From contig JAEQBH010004671.1 of NCBI GenBank assembly GCA_016808115.1, forward strand, positions 1 to 64,000: a stretch of 64,000 bases of DNA, in the 5' to 3' direction. Origin of the DNA: Tetrastigma voinierianum. Taxonomy: Eukaryota > Streptophyta > Magnoliopsida > Vitales > Vitaceae. The translations under genes were made by a program, and so were the position numbers. Shown here piece by piece: positions 24,526 to 34,524 of the stretch. Every line of letters begins with the position of its first letter. The stretch's first letter is position 1. Under the pieces are notes generated by a model. It searched no databases, was not told the origin of the DNA, and saw only the letters and a program-made list of their open reading frames with translations.

Positions 24526-25375
24526 CTGCTATATATATATATGTTCACATTTCAAATTAAATAAAGCGGTATCATTCCATGTTTTGAGATTTGAATTGCT
24601 TCTCCAGGAATCTCCACATAATCCTTATCATCAACGCCTCGAGGAACTAAGAAATCTTGCAATTTCAATTTATCCAACATTAAAATTAAAAAAAAATTAT
24701 TGAAAAAATAAAAATAAAAAACAACCCTGAAAAAATGGGTTGTCGGGAGGTAAATATAATATAGAAGGGGCTGACAACATTGCATAACCAAGTTAAAGAA
24801 ATCAGGTACTGAGTGCCTTTGAGTTCTATGCAACAAAAAACAAGTCAGATGATCATTTTAAAGGCAATTGCACAGTGGAACCGCATTCATTCAAAAAACA
24901 TTAGTCATGCATACGAGAATGCTATGCTATGCTATGCACTCATATTTACGGTCTCTGAGTCTCATGAAATCTAAACTCATGGTACTAGAAAAACATGATT
25001 ACAAGCCCGCGGCACCGATTTTTCTTTTTTTTTCTCCTTTGCCAACAACCATCTTCATAATTTCTAGAGTTCGGGCCTCATTCTGCCTTAAGACACCCAT
25101 GGCGTAGAATTTTCCATTCAGCTTAGAAAGTGAAACTTCACATTGTTCACCATTATCCATTTCTTTCCCAACATTATCTAAATCATGCCTAGATAAAGGT
25201 CTTACCAATTGGAGTAAGAAGTTCGTAAAAATCTAAAAAGCGATAGGCACCTTCAATTCTATGCAAAGGGTAATGAGTCCATCAACTCCAGCCTTAGTCC
25301 AGCAAGAATATCCATTCTCCGATGATCTTCGCTTACATAATATATCATTTCCAAGAAAAAGCAATGTGGCATGAG
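21766..25375. repeat. Tandem unit U2 (left part, cut by copia A)
   Basis: It is collinear with U1 from about 16300 to 20050, then is interrupted by copia A at ggcatgag|TGTTG. It contains (AT)n runs at 21909-21932 and 24470-24541. A minus-strand frame at 24999-25208 (containing EQCEVSLSKLNGKFYAMGVL) has partly preserved counterparts in the other units. I do not recognise the protein, and stops differ between copies, so I do not call it a gene. Confidence 0.8.
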
Positions 25376-26107
25376 TGTTGAATATTTTCAAAATGGTTTT
25401 ATTTCGGGGTTTTTCGAAAATTTCTTTGTACTTAAGAAAGTTGTGCACCCGTCCCACATCGAAAAACCAAGAATTTTACAAGGGCTTAATAAGTCATTAG
25501 TTTTGATTTATGGGTTGGTTCAAGGGGGTACCAAAGTTTTGGTGAGAGGAGGACACAAGCAAGGTCAGCGTCAATAGATCCAAAGGGACCCTATTCTTTC
25601 GGGTAAAATCAATGGGTCAGTTCGGGGCCCTAAGTAGCGGATGTGTATGGTACGAATGGTGTAATGGATCAACTGGTCAGGACTCGCCGATGGTACCGCT
25701 CGCCGAACAGTACATCCAAAGGGCACGCTCGCCTATAACAGATCCCATCCAACATTTATTTGATCCCATTTTTTCGCACTGACTTGCCTTTCTAAAATCT
25801 CTCTCCCTCTCTACTGTTTTTCTTATTTGTGAGATTTTTAGCTTTCGCTCGTGTTCCACCATCGTAGAATCAAGCATAGTGTCTTGGTTTATTTGAATTA
25901 TATCACAAGGGTATTTTGCTCTATTTTCTTTGGTGCATACGAAAATAGAAGATCATTAGATCAGCCTCATTTTATCCTAAGGCGACTCATAGCTAACCCA
26001 AAGCACACTTTTGGTGGGGGCAATATTGTCTTTAGGAAAGCGACGCAAAGAATTGACTTGAGGCGTACATTGCTTGAGTTTGGCAAACGACACGAGCCTC
26101 TTCAACA
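25376..26107 (+). mobile_element. 5' LTR of copia A
   Basis: It starts TGTTGAATATTTTC and ends CTTCAACA, with TGTTGAA/TTCAACA inverted ends and a length of 732 bp. It matches both LTRs of copia B (40772-41518 and 46266-47006). It sits in U2 at the position where copia B sits in U4. Confidence 0.9.
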
Positions 26108-27797
26108 TTCTCGAAGACAATATTTATGCCATGACCGGGCTAGACTTGTTTATCAACTCCAAATTGCTAGAAAATTACATCTGCAAGGCTGACTTAACAA
26201 AAGAAGAAAGCAGAAATAAGACGTTTATAAGGCGTCGTTCACGTAAAAAGGAGATATTTTCAAGACGGACGAAGAAGAATTTTTCTGACCATTCAAACTA
26301 TTTTTCAGATTGTGGAAACTTATAATCGGGCAGTTGAACATTTATTTCCTGATTTGTTAATTGAGTTTCCAGATTTGAGAGTTGAATATTGATTTGTAAT
26401 TGTAATTTCTTGATTGCTTACCTCAATTATAATTAATAATACAAGAAATACACGGCTCAATCACTTCAACAAATGACTCTAATTTTATGAAGTTGTAGCG
26501 ATTAGATGGAGGAAATTTCAGGGCATCAAGCAGAAGAAGATGCATTTCCTACTCACCACACTTAATTTTGGCCTAATGCTCTGAAAACACCATATTCGGG
26601 AGGAGCAAGAAAAATGAAACATTAGGCTCTTACCAGAAAGAACAAACGGAGAATGATGACTCCATTTGCAAGGGACACACTCAATGCTTTAGCAGACTCA
26701 GCTGACATCTACCAACCCGTGGAGTTCCGCAAAGAACTATGGATACCTTAGGAAGCCAAGTATCTAACGGAGGATGCAACAAGCAAGAAATTCTGGTTAG
26801 TCATTTTATGAAATATAGTATGGTAGATAATAAACCTGTTATGGATCAATTTCATGAGATACAACATATTCTTAGTCAATTTAAGCAACAAAAGATGAAT
26901 ACGGATGATACCATAGTTGTGTCTTCTAATATTGAAAAAATTGCCACCTTCCGAAAGAGATTAAGAAAAGTCTTAAATCGTAAAGGGAAGATCTTTACTC
27001 TCTTTGAACTAGCCAAACACCTTCTCGATTGGAGGAAGAGACTAGACTCCAAAGAAAGTAAAGATGAGATCGAGCTCATGTGTCCAAAGTCCATGTGGTG
27101 GAGGACAAAGCAAATGGCAAAGGGAAGAATTCCCGTAATAAGAAGCTCAAACAACAAAAATCAACCCAACTCCGGGACCCAAAGAAAAGAAAGGTGCATG
27201 TTGGTTCGGCGGGCGTCAGACATTTCAAAAGCGAGTGTCAATCATTCAATAAGAAAATCGAAAGCATCGAGTCCGGGCGAAATAAATTCAGGATCGTTAT
27301 TTCCGAGGTTAATATACTCAAGGATGCTGATGATTGATGGATCGATTCTGGAGCTACAAGGCATGTTTGCAATGATAAGAGCTTTTTCAACACCTATGAA
27401 CCGGTGGATGATGGAACAGTTCTCTACATGGGCAACTCTTCAACAGCTACTATTAAAGGCAAAGGCAATAAAGGATTTAGAATTCACCCAGGAAAATTGT
27501 TCTTTAACTAATGTATGTTATAAAATTTAGTTAGGAAAAACCTTATATCGGGAAGCTTGCTTAATAAGCATGGTTTCAAGCTAGTCTTTGAGTCGATAAG
27601 CTTATACTATCTAAGGGTGGAATTTTGCCAAGTTTATTATTTGTATCAAGGAATGTTTAAGCCTAATATTAATAAAATAAATAAATTCTATTTATATTGA
27701 TTCTTTACTTCTGCATGCTAGATTAGGACATGTTAATACTAGGAAAATGAATGATATGGTTGAATTAGATTTAATTCCTAAGTATGATAATAATCTT
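26108..27797 (+). pseudogene. Copia A gag-protease, truncated
   Basis: The leader runs to about 26465, where the gag start is damaged (the ATG seen in copia B at 41875 reads differently here). Gag then follows, with a 263-residue frame at 26739-27530 (SHFMKYSMVDNKPVMDQFHE near its start). The zinc knuckle near 27192-27235 is broken. The protease motif WIDSGATRHVC, with an intact DSGA, lies at about 27336-27368. The GAG-pre-integrase HARLGHVN motif is at about 27715-27745. At about 27797 the sequence jumps to an unrelated antisense copia fragment, so integrase, reverse transcriptase, RNase H and the 3' LTR are missing. Confidence 0.9.
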
Positions 27798-29045
27798 GGC
27801 CTTTTCCATGTGGAATCTCTGCAACACTCTTTTAATGTAGTGTTCTTTGCATGTACCCACAACTTTTTTCTCCTCTTCACGCCTGATGATTCTTATACCA
27901 AGAACTGCTTAGCGCCTCCTATGTCCTTCGCGGCAAATGACTTTCCCAATCGCTTCCTTAACTCCGTCAATCATAAAACATTTTTCCCAACAATAAGCAT
28001 GTCATCAACATATAATACCTGTGGATAATGAAGTCATCATTAGAAAACTTTCTCGACAAAAGACACAATGGCGAAGTGGTCTCATATAGTCTGCCTCACA
28101 TAATAGACTCAAACTTCTTTGTACCACTCGCCGAGAGTCTGCTTCAAACCATATAGGCTCTTTCTAAGCCTACACACATAGTCTTCTTTCCCTTCAACAT
28201 GAAACCCATCAGGTTGCTTCATATAGATCTCTTCCAAATCACCATGAAGAAAGCTAAGCCACATCCATTCGTCTACCTCCAATCAAGAGTAGTTAAACAA
28301 ACCCAACACGCCTAATGGATGACATTTTTACCACGTGAAGAGAAAATCTCATTAAAATCAACACTTTCCCTTTGACTAAAGCCCTTCACCCACTTAACTG
28401 CTTTTATACCCTAGAGACATAGTGTTACTTCATGCTTCACCCTATAGATCCACCTCGCTATCCAAGGCCCTTACCTTTAGGGCACTTCACTAAATCAAAA
28501 GTGTGATTACGTCATGTAAGGATTTCATCTCATCCTTCATTGCATCCAGCCACTTTTTCTTTTCTTCACTGCCTATGGCCTCTGTAAAGCACTCAGGTTC
28601 TTCATCATCTGTTAGAATCACATACTCATCAGGAGAATACCTCCTAGAAGGTTGTCTCTCCCCGCTGACCTCCCGAGTTGAACTTATAAGTGGTTCGGTA
28701 GCATCACCGCATTTTCATCTTGTGACATGTCATGCTCCTCTTCATCATCAATGTGAAATATCTACTTCATATGTTGTCGGAATACCAACATCATTCTGGT
28801 GCATCGCGATTCGTATTCTCAAGAAGTAATAACAGTTCAAAATCAGCTATGCTATCGTTTTCCTTTCGGTGTAGACTTCTCCATCTTATCAATGTCTTCA
28901 ATGGTTTGATCTTCCATGAATTTCACATCACGGCTTCTAACAAGCTTCTTCTCAATAGGATCATAGAACCTGTAACCAAATTCATCCTCACCATAGCCAA
29001 TGAATATGCATTGCTCAGTTCCTGTTTGGCAAGATAAAGATTCAA
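27797..29045 (-). pseudogene. Antisense copia fragment in block M1: integrase C-term to reverse transcriptase
   Basis: Read on the minus strand from right to left: the post-integrase linker CIFIGYGEDEFGYRFYDP near 29020-28970, DVKFMEDQTIEDID near 28930-28885, the EPECF region near 28600, DEMKSLHD near 28540-28510, then reverse transcriptase with EEIYMKQPDGF near 28240-28205 and YVDDMLIVG at 28012-27990. The 3' part (end of reverse transcriptase and RNase H) is lost at the junction with copia A. It is interrupted by frameshifts and stops. The same fragment is present at 61810-63015 in block M2, where it continues into RNase H. Confidence 0.9.
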
Positions 29046-29104
29046 TAATGGCCTGCGGATAGTCGAGTGCTATTTATTCTTGGTAAGAACTCAACCTTTC
29101 ATTC

Positions 29105-29304
29105 AAGGTCTAAGCACATTGACATGAGGTATCATTGGATACTCTGGATGCTTTGATGCTAAGTTGTTAGAGTCGTTTAAAATTCATAATCAGATGATAA
29201 TGGTGCCGATATGATGACTAAGGCATTACCAAGAGGGAAGTTTGAAGCTCACAGAGATCGCCTGGCTTACTGGCCATCTCCACATGGGCCAGGAGGGGGA
29301 GATT
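29105..29304 (+). pseudogene. Copia RNase H 3' end and polypurine tract, opposite orientation
   Basis: The plus strand gives SKHIDMRYHW, then GADMMTKALPRGKFE, the end of a copia RNase H, followed by the purine tract aggagggggaga just before the LTR at 29305. It lies back to back with the antisense fragment to its left, although both come from the same copia family. A short frameshifted piece of RNase H (about 29045-29105) leads into it. Confidence 0.85.
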
Positions 29305-30003
29305 TGTTGGGTTTTGGGCTCCCTTCCTATGTGGAGTAAAAGCCCAACATTGTGAGGGCCCACTTGTCTCACTTATTTAAGTGGAGAGGGGTCAGATTAG
29401 GGCACAAGAGAGTGTGCTCATTTTGTGAGAAATATAGCAGCAAAAAAGAGAGAAGAGGAAAAGAAAAGCTTTGTGATTTTCGCACATCCACCAGAGACTG
29501 TTTTTCAGATTACAACTGCAGATTCGTTCACCGTTGGATCGGGCTGATTTTTGGACAGCAGGTTCGGAAAACGTGATACTTCATTCTTACTTGGCCAGAT
29601 CGCCAAATACGATATCTGAGCAGTGGGAGATAAGTGCTTCTCGTAGTTTAGTATTCTACTGGGTCTTTCTTTTTTTCTTCTTATTTTGCATTGGAAGCAT
29701 TGGTGTTTGATTCTAGATTGTTGGCTATAGCACATTTTTGGTGCACTTATTGGAAACTCTCTTGTACCTCTATTGATCATAGTGGAGCTATTTCTTTGGT
29801 CTGGACGACCCGTGGTTTTTATCCTTACTTTAAGGGGGTTTTCCACGTTAAACAAATCTGTGTCTCTCAGGTGCTGTATTGATTTATGTTTTTGCGTTTA
29901 TATTTTTATTGGTCCTCCTCATGTTCTGCAAGTAAAGGGAATGACCAGGCTACCTTTGCTCAAGATTCAGTTTTGTTATCGTGTTACCGGCTTCCCCTAT
30001 CGT
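29305..30003 (+). mobile_element. Copia LTR in block M1
   Basis: It starts TGTTGGGTTTTGGGC after a polypurine tract and ends near cttcccctatc, just before a primer binding site. Length is about 0.7 kb. It is flanked on the left like a 3' LTR and on the right like a 5' LTR, as in a tandem or recombined element. A matching LTR is at 63278-63946. Confidence 0.85.
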
Positions 30004-30005
30004 AG

Positions 30006-30017
30006 TGGTATCGGGAG
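30006..30017 (+). promoter_or_regulatory. Primer binding site after the M1 LTR
   Basis: TGGTATCGGGAG is one or two bases from the initiator-Met site TGGTATCAGAGC. The partner copy at 63948 reads TGGTATCGGAGC. Confidence 0.75.
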
Positions 30018-30059
30018 CCCAGTTATCAATAAGTCTCGCCCAATCGGAGAAACTCGGGT

Positions 30060-30211
30060 TGTTGCTCCTCCCCACCAAGGTCCGCATGTGAGGGGAGATT
30101 TGTCAAGTTATCCCACATCGCTGTGGAAGGCTGTGATGAGTTTATAAGTGTGAGGGAAAACCTCATCTCATGAGCTAGCTGGGATTGAGAAGGCCCAAAG
30201 AACACCGAACA
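30060..30211 (-). mobile_element. Inverted short LTR bounding block M1
   Basis: Read on the minus strand from 30211 this starts TGTTCGGTG, with the body ctcatgagatgaggttttcc and tgggataacttgaca. It matches the plus-strand short LTRs at 60802-60957 and 61006-61117. It is truncated on its left by the copia leader. Its outer edge abuts unit U3 (ctgaactagtagcttc), the site left empty in U1. Confidence 0.75.
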
Positions 30212-31369
30212 CTCTGAACTAGTAGCTTCACTTACTAGGTAATGATATGAAAACTAAACCAACCTATCTCGCAATTTCTTCCCATCCACCATGAATTATC
30301 GAACCAAAAGAACAAGAGACTATCAATGAGGAAAGCCTTCCTATCAAGGCTAGATAATTCTATTCCAAAGTATTGAGAGTGACTACTGGCCAGGGCTTTT
30401 TACCAAAGATAAACAGAGTATATATATACATGCATAAAGCTCCAATCTTCAAGAGTTTAACCATTAACTTGAAAACATAATTAAAGAAGCATCCAAAAAA
30501 GCAAATCCCCCTTCAGTCCTCAAGCAATATATTACAACCAAACAAAAAATTCATTTCAAGAGCTCCATATCCATATCCCGAAAGGAGATCATTTAATGTT
30601 CAGAACTTCTCTAATCTGCCTTTCTCAATGCCTGCCTAAAAGGCACAAAGTATCATCCAAATCTGGCCTTGCAATAATTTATACTCTAAATCATGGATTT
30701 CACCTTAAGTTACTACACTCCCCTAATGCATAATTTCTCGCTTCCGAGTTATTACCCCTGTAAATCGACCTCCGTATATGCCAACTCAAAATATCATTCC
30801 AAGACACATCTTTCAAATTAAAGACAACATTGTTATATATGACATTCAACCAATGACTTGAACTCAACAAACTGGGACAAGAATATAGGACTTCACCAAT
30901 CAGGCCAAGAGGAACTCCGGTGTATAAAAGATAGTTTTGCGGCCTTTGTTTGCATAATACATGCAGCCTATGCAAAATGATTCCAAACCAAGTCGCATGA
31001 GTGATGAGTGCGTAAAATTCATTCATGTTTTGGTTCATTTCACATGCTATTTTGAGCATTTTATATCCATATTCATGTAAAACTTCAACATTTCCTCCAA
31101 ACTTGGTTTTGTAGGATTATTGATGAAAAGCAAGTGACGGCGTTAAAAGTTCATGTAATATGACATACAAAGAAGATCACCTGTGTGTGTCTCACAACGC
31201 ATCACCAAGATGAATTTTTCTGTACTGATGGAACTCAAATGGTTCAAATATCCCCATGGTTGTATTCTTCATTCAAATAGCTTCCAACGACACCTCACAC
31301 TCCCAAAACCGAAGTTCAAACGGAAGAAGTTATGTCATCAACAAGTCAGAAGAAACAAGTCCCTTAGCA

Positions 31370-31690
31370 GATTTTGTCGCAGATTAAACCAGGATAGCTG
31401 TCGCGCAAAGCCAGCGACAAAGTTTTGTCGCGCGACAGCAGCGGATTGGGTGCTTTGCTAGTGACAAAACCAGATTTTGGTCGCGACAAAGCCGCTTGGC
31501 GATGTTCCAGATGTTTTCGCAATGTAGCTAAAGAACAAAATCTGTCGCAACAAAACTAGATTTTGTCGCGACAAAGCCAAATGACAGCTTAAGTGACAAA
31601 CCCGATTTTGGTCAGTGACAAAGTGAAGTAACAAACTCTGTCACGCCAAACCAGATTTTAGTTGTGACAGAGCTTAAGACAAACGCTAGG
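31370..31690. repeat. Cluster of TTTTGTCGCGACAAA-like palindromes
   Basis: About ten degenerate copies of a short dyad (TTGTCGCGACAA core, several as gattttgtcgcgacaaagcc) occur at irregular spacing in the LTR-like part of the insertion. In the less perfect copies one arm is kept and the other decayed. Confidence 0.8.
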
Positions 31691-32357
31691 CCTTTTTTTA
31701 AGCCTTAAAACTATCGTTTTGACCGTTTTGCCCATTTCACCCTGTGACTATGTAAAATTACTAGTTTTTTTAGGTTTTTAGGGCAACAGGGAGGTGGGAG
31801 AACACCTCTCATGGGGTTTTTCTTTCTAAACTGCCCATTTTTTTTAGTTTTGCTGCAAATTTTGATTTTTAGTAGATCTTAGAGTAGTTTTAGAGCAAAT
31901 TTTATTTGTATTGAAGAGATTTCAGTGCTATACATCAAAGATTCATATTTCATTATACTCAAACAAATATTGAAACTAAAATCTGGATTTTTCTCTCACT
32001 CCTTGTCTCTTGATTTCTTTCTTCATTTTCTTACTTTTTGTTTGATTAGTGATGATTGGAATCCAGTAATGGAGCATTAAACACCCTCTAGGGGTGGGGA
32101 TTAATTGATCAACATTCAGATTTGTAGATTCTCAGTTATTTTGTGGGTTTGAAAAAAACTGAATTTATATAATTGGTATTGTTCATATAATTAGATGTTC
32201 GAAATATTAGTAGCTTTTACCCAAAAAGAGTTGTATCTTTCTCTCGATTTTCGTGAGCCCTCTCGAGTGACATAGAGATGAGATTCCCCGAGAGTAAAGA
32301 GCAAAGTAACTTGGGGGTATGTTGGGGACTAATATTGTAGAACTAATGAACTCTAAA

Positions 32358-33230
32358 AGATTACTTTTGGATAGATCACTAATTTACTCATATGGTGTGA
32401 GGATTAACTAGATGATGTATCGCTTAATGTTTAGAGGTCTCACCTCAAATTGGATAGAATGACCTTGATCCCGTGTTAGCATAGATCTAATCAAGGAGGG
32501 AGAGAACTTTATTAGATTTTAATGTATGAGGTACCAATTACATTAGAGAAGGCTTGTATTATCCTCGTTTAAAGGGCAAAAAATTCTTCAATCCTAAGAT
32601 TTGGTCATGGAAGTAATCGAAAAGGAAAATATCTATATCTAGAGACTCATGTCTCTCGAAAAAGGAACATGAATCTCTAATTAAAGTGAAATGTATGGTG
32701 TATGGAGAAATCCAAGCTAGCGCTACATCGCTTTTCGACAAATCCGCATTCAACTCACAAATGTTGCGCTTTCAAATAAATACAAATTGTTTTGTAAAAG
32801 ATTACTTTGATAGATCACTAATTTACTCATGGTGTGAGGATTAACTAGATGATGTATCAGTTTAATGTTTAGAGGTCTCACCTCAAACTGGATAGAATGA
32901 CCTTGATCCCGTTAGCATAGATCTAAATCAAGGAGGGAGAGAATCTTATTAGATTTAATGTATGAGGTACCAATTACATTAGAGAAGGCTTGCATTATCC
33001 CGTCTTATGGGGCAAAAAATTCTTCAATCCTAAGATTTGGTTGTGAAGTACCGAAAGGAAAATATCCATATCTTAGAGACTCATGTCTCGAAAGGAACAT
33101 GAATCTCTTAATTAGTGAAATGTATGGTGTATGGAGAAATCCAAGCTATACTACATTGCTCTTGACAAATCCAAAGATTCAACCCACAAATGTTGCGCTT
33201 TCAAATAAACACAAATTGTTTTGTAAATAA
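32358..33230. repeat. ~435-bp tandem duplication inside the gypsy-like insertion
   Basis: Unit 1 is about 32358-32797 and unit 2 about 32798-33230. Both run from agattacttttggatagatcac to ataaacacaaattgttttgtaaa. They are clearly similar throughout and differ by scattered small indels. Neither has a recognisable coding region. Confidence 0.9.
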
Positions 33231-33636
33231 TTATCCCCATCCCTAGTGCCTCTCTTCATACATTATAGAATTAAGTAGTTGTTTGTTTAGTAGATTTTAG
33301 GATTAGTTTTAAATCAATTTTTTATTTCAATTAAATTGATTTTATTCCACATCCTATTTGGTCGCCTAAATAGTGAAGAGCCCTTGTAATCGCGATGATC
33401 AAATTCCACCGAGAGAACTCTCCAACTGCGGGGGTACGAGCATCCGTACTTTAGAGTCCACTTTATTACTTGTGGCGACCGTGCACTTGCGAAAGGGGAT
33501 GGAAAGTGTTGCGATACTTTTTCATTTCGCTTTTGAGTACATTTACTTTTGTTTCAAATCAGTTTTTGAGTATTTACCACATTCACTCCCCTGCCTATAT
33601 TTTCATATATACATCATTTGGTCCTCAACAAGTTTT

Positions 33637-33654
33637 TGGCACCGTTGCCGAGGA
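33637..33654 (+). promoter_or_regulatory. Asp-tRNA-type primer binding site, copy 1
   Basis: TGGCACCGTTGCCGAGGA differs by two bases from TGGCGCCGTTGCCGGGGA, the site complementary to the 3' end of plant Asp tRNA and typical of Athila/Tat gypsy elements. It follows an LTR-end-like cctcaaca. Confidence 0.85.
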
Positions 33655-33702
33655 CTTTAGTTAGTCTTTGGTAGCCGAGTCGGAAAATCGTCAACAAGTT
33701 TT

Positions 33703-33720
33703 TGGCGCCGTTGTCGGGGA
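33703..33720 (+). promoter_or_regulatory. Asp-tRNA-type primer binding site, copy 2
   Basis: TGGCGCCGTTGTCGGGGA is one base from the canonical site. It lies 66 bp after copy 1, again behind a tcaaca end motif, and is followed by a third end motif (tcctaaca) that closes the insertion. Confidence 0.85.
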
Positions 33721-34490
33721 CTTTTAGTTAGTCTTTAGCCGGGCCGTGTCGGAAATTTGGTCCTAACAATGAGTCACATGGATGGATGGGCAGGATTCCA
33801 TTTAGGTTTTGTCCAAAAAACATGAGTGTCACTACTCCAACCTAGCGCCTCTAAATCAACCCAAGTCATATAGTATAAATCGCCTCCATCACTTAAAAGT
33901 AACAATATACATTCTAGCTAAAGTTACCAAATTTTAAAATCATTCGCATAATTTTTCTTCATTCTTTACCTATTTGATGCCTGTAACATCTCATATGCAT
34001 TTGTTCTTGTAAGATTGTCAAGCACTCCAGTTAACTGAAGACGTTCAGAATTTAATCCACCAGGTAATACCAAAGTATTTCCATTCTAGACCAAAAGCAC
34101 AAATGCAGTGCTGCTATTCATATTCACGCTTCAGCATTCTTATGCTAATGAAGACATATCATAAAGTAATGTAAGAGTGGATTACCGCAATAGAAGTTTC
34201 CATAAGAAAATCATATACTACAAAGAAACTTATTTTCCAAACAAGGAAAATTTATCCATATCCATTATCACATAAAAAAAATTGATAAATTATCATCCAG
34301 TGTCCAACCAGGAAACACGAAAATAATACTAATCACTAAAAGGCCAACCAGGAAACCATAAAAATGTATTAAAAATATTTTGCAGAGTTCTCTCCAAGAT
34401 TACCCGCAATTCGCTTAGATGATGAGAAACCCTCCAAAGTAAGTCGCGCAGGTTTCGAGGGTCTCCCACAGTCTTCAACCACCAAGAAAT

Positions 34491-34524
<34 letters not shown>

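Larger units (their letters stand above)
31002..33768 (+). mobile_element. Gypsy-like insertion with 5-bp target duplication ATGAG
   Basis: The insertion starts TGATGAGTGCG and ends GTCCTAACA, and is flanked by ATGAG at 30997-31001 and 33769-33773. U1, U2 and U4 lack it at this site; U2 reads gcatgagtcacgtggatgg. Most of it is LTR-like: it includes a palindrome-rich zone, a 430-bp tandem duplication, and at its right end two Asp-type primer binding sites. It has no gag or pol. It is best read as a solo-LTR-like or very short non-autonomous Athila/Tat-type element. Confidence 0.8.

Noticed and set aside
24552..24836. 94-codon minus-strand frame in U2
   Set aside because: The counterpart in U1, U3 and U4 has stops at the same place and the frame includes poly-T intron-like sequence, so it is not supported as a gene by itself.
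31183..31461. 92-codon plus-strand frame
   Set aside because: Lies inside the gypsy-like insertion and runs into the palindrome cluster; no domain.
33373..33660. 95-codon frame near the Asp primer site
   Set aside because: Lies in the U5-like end of an LTR. An open frame here is expected by chance.
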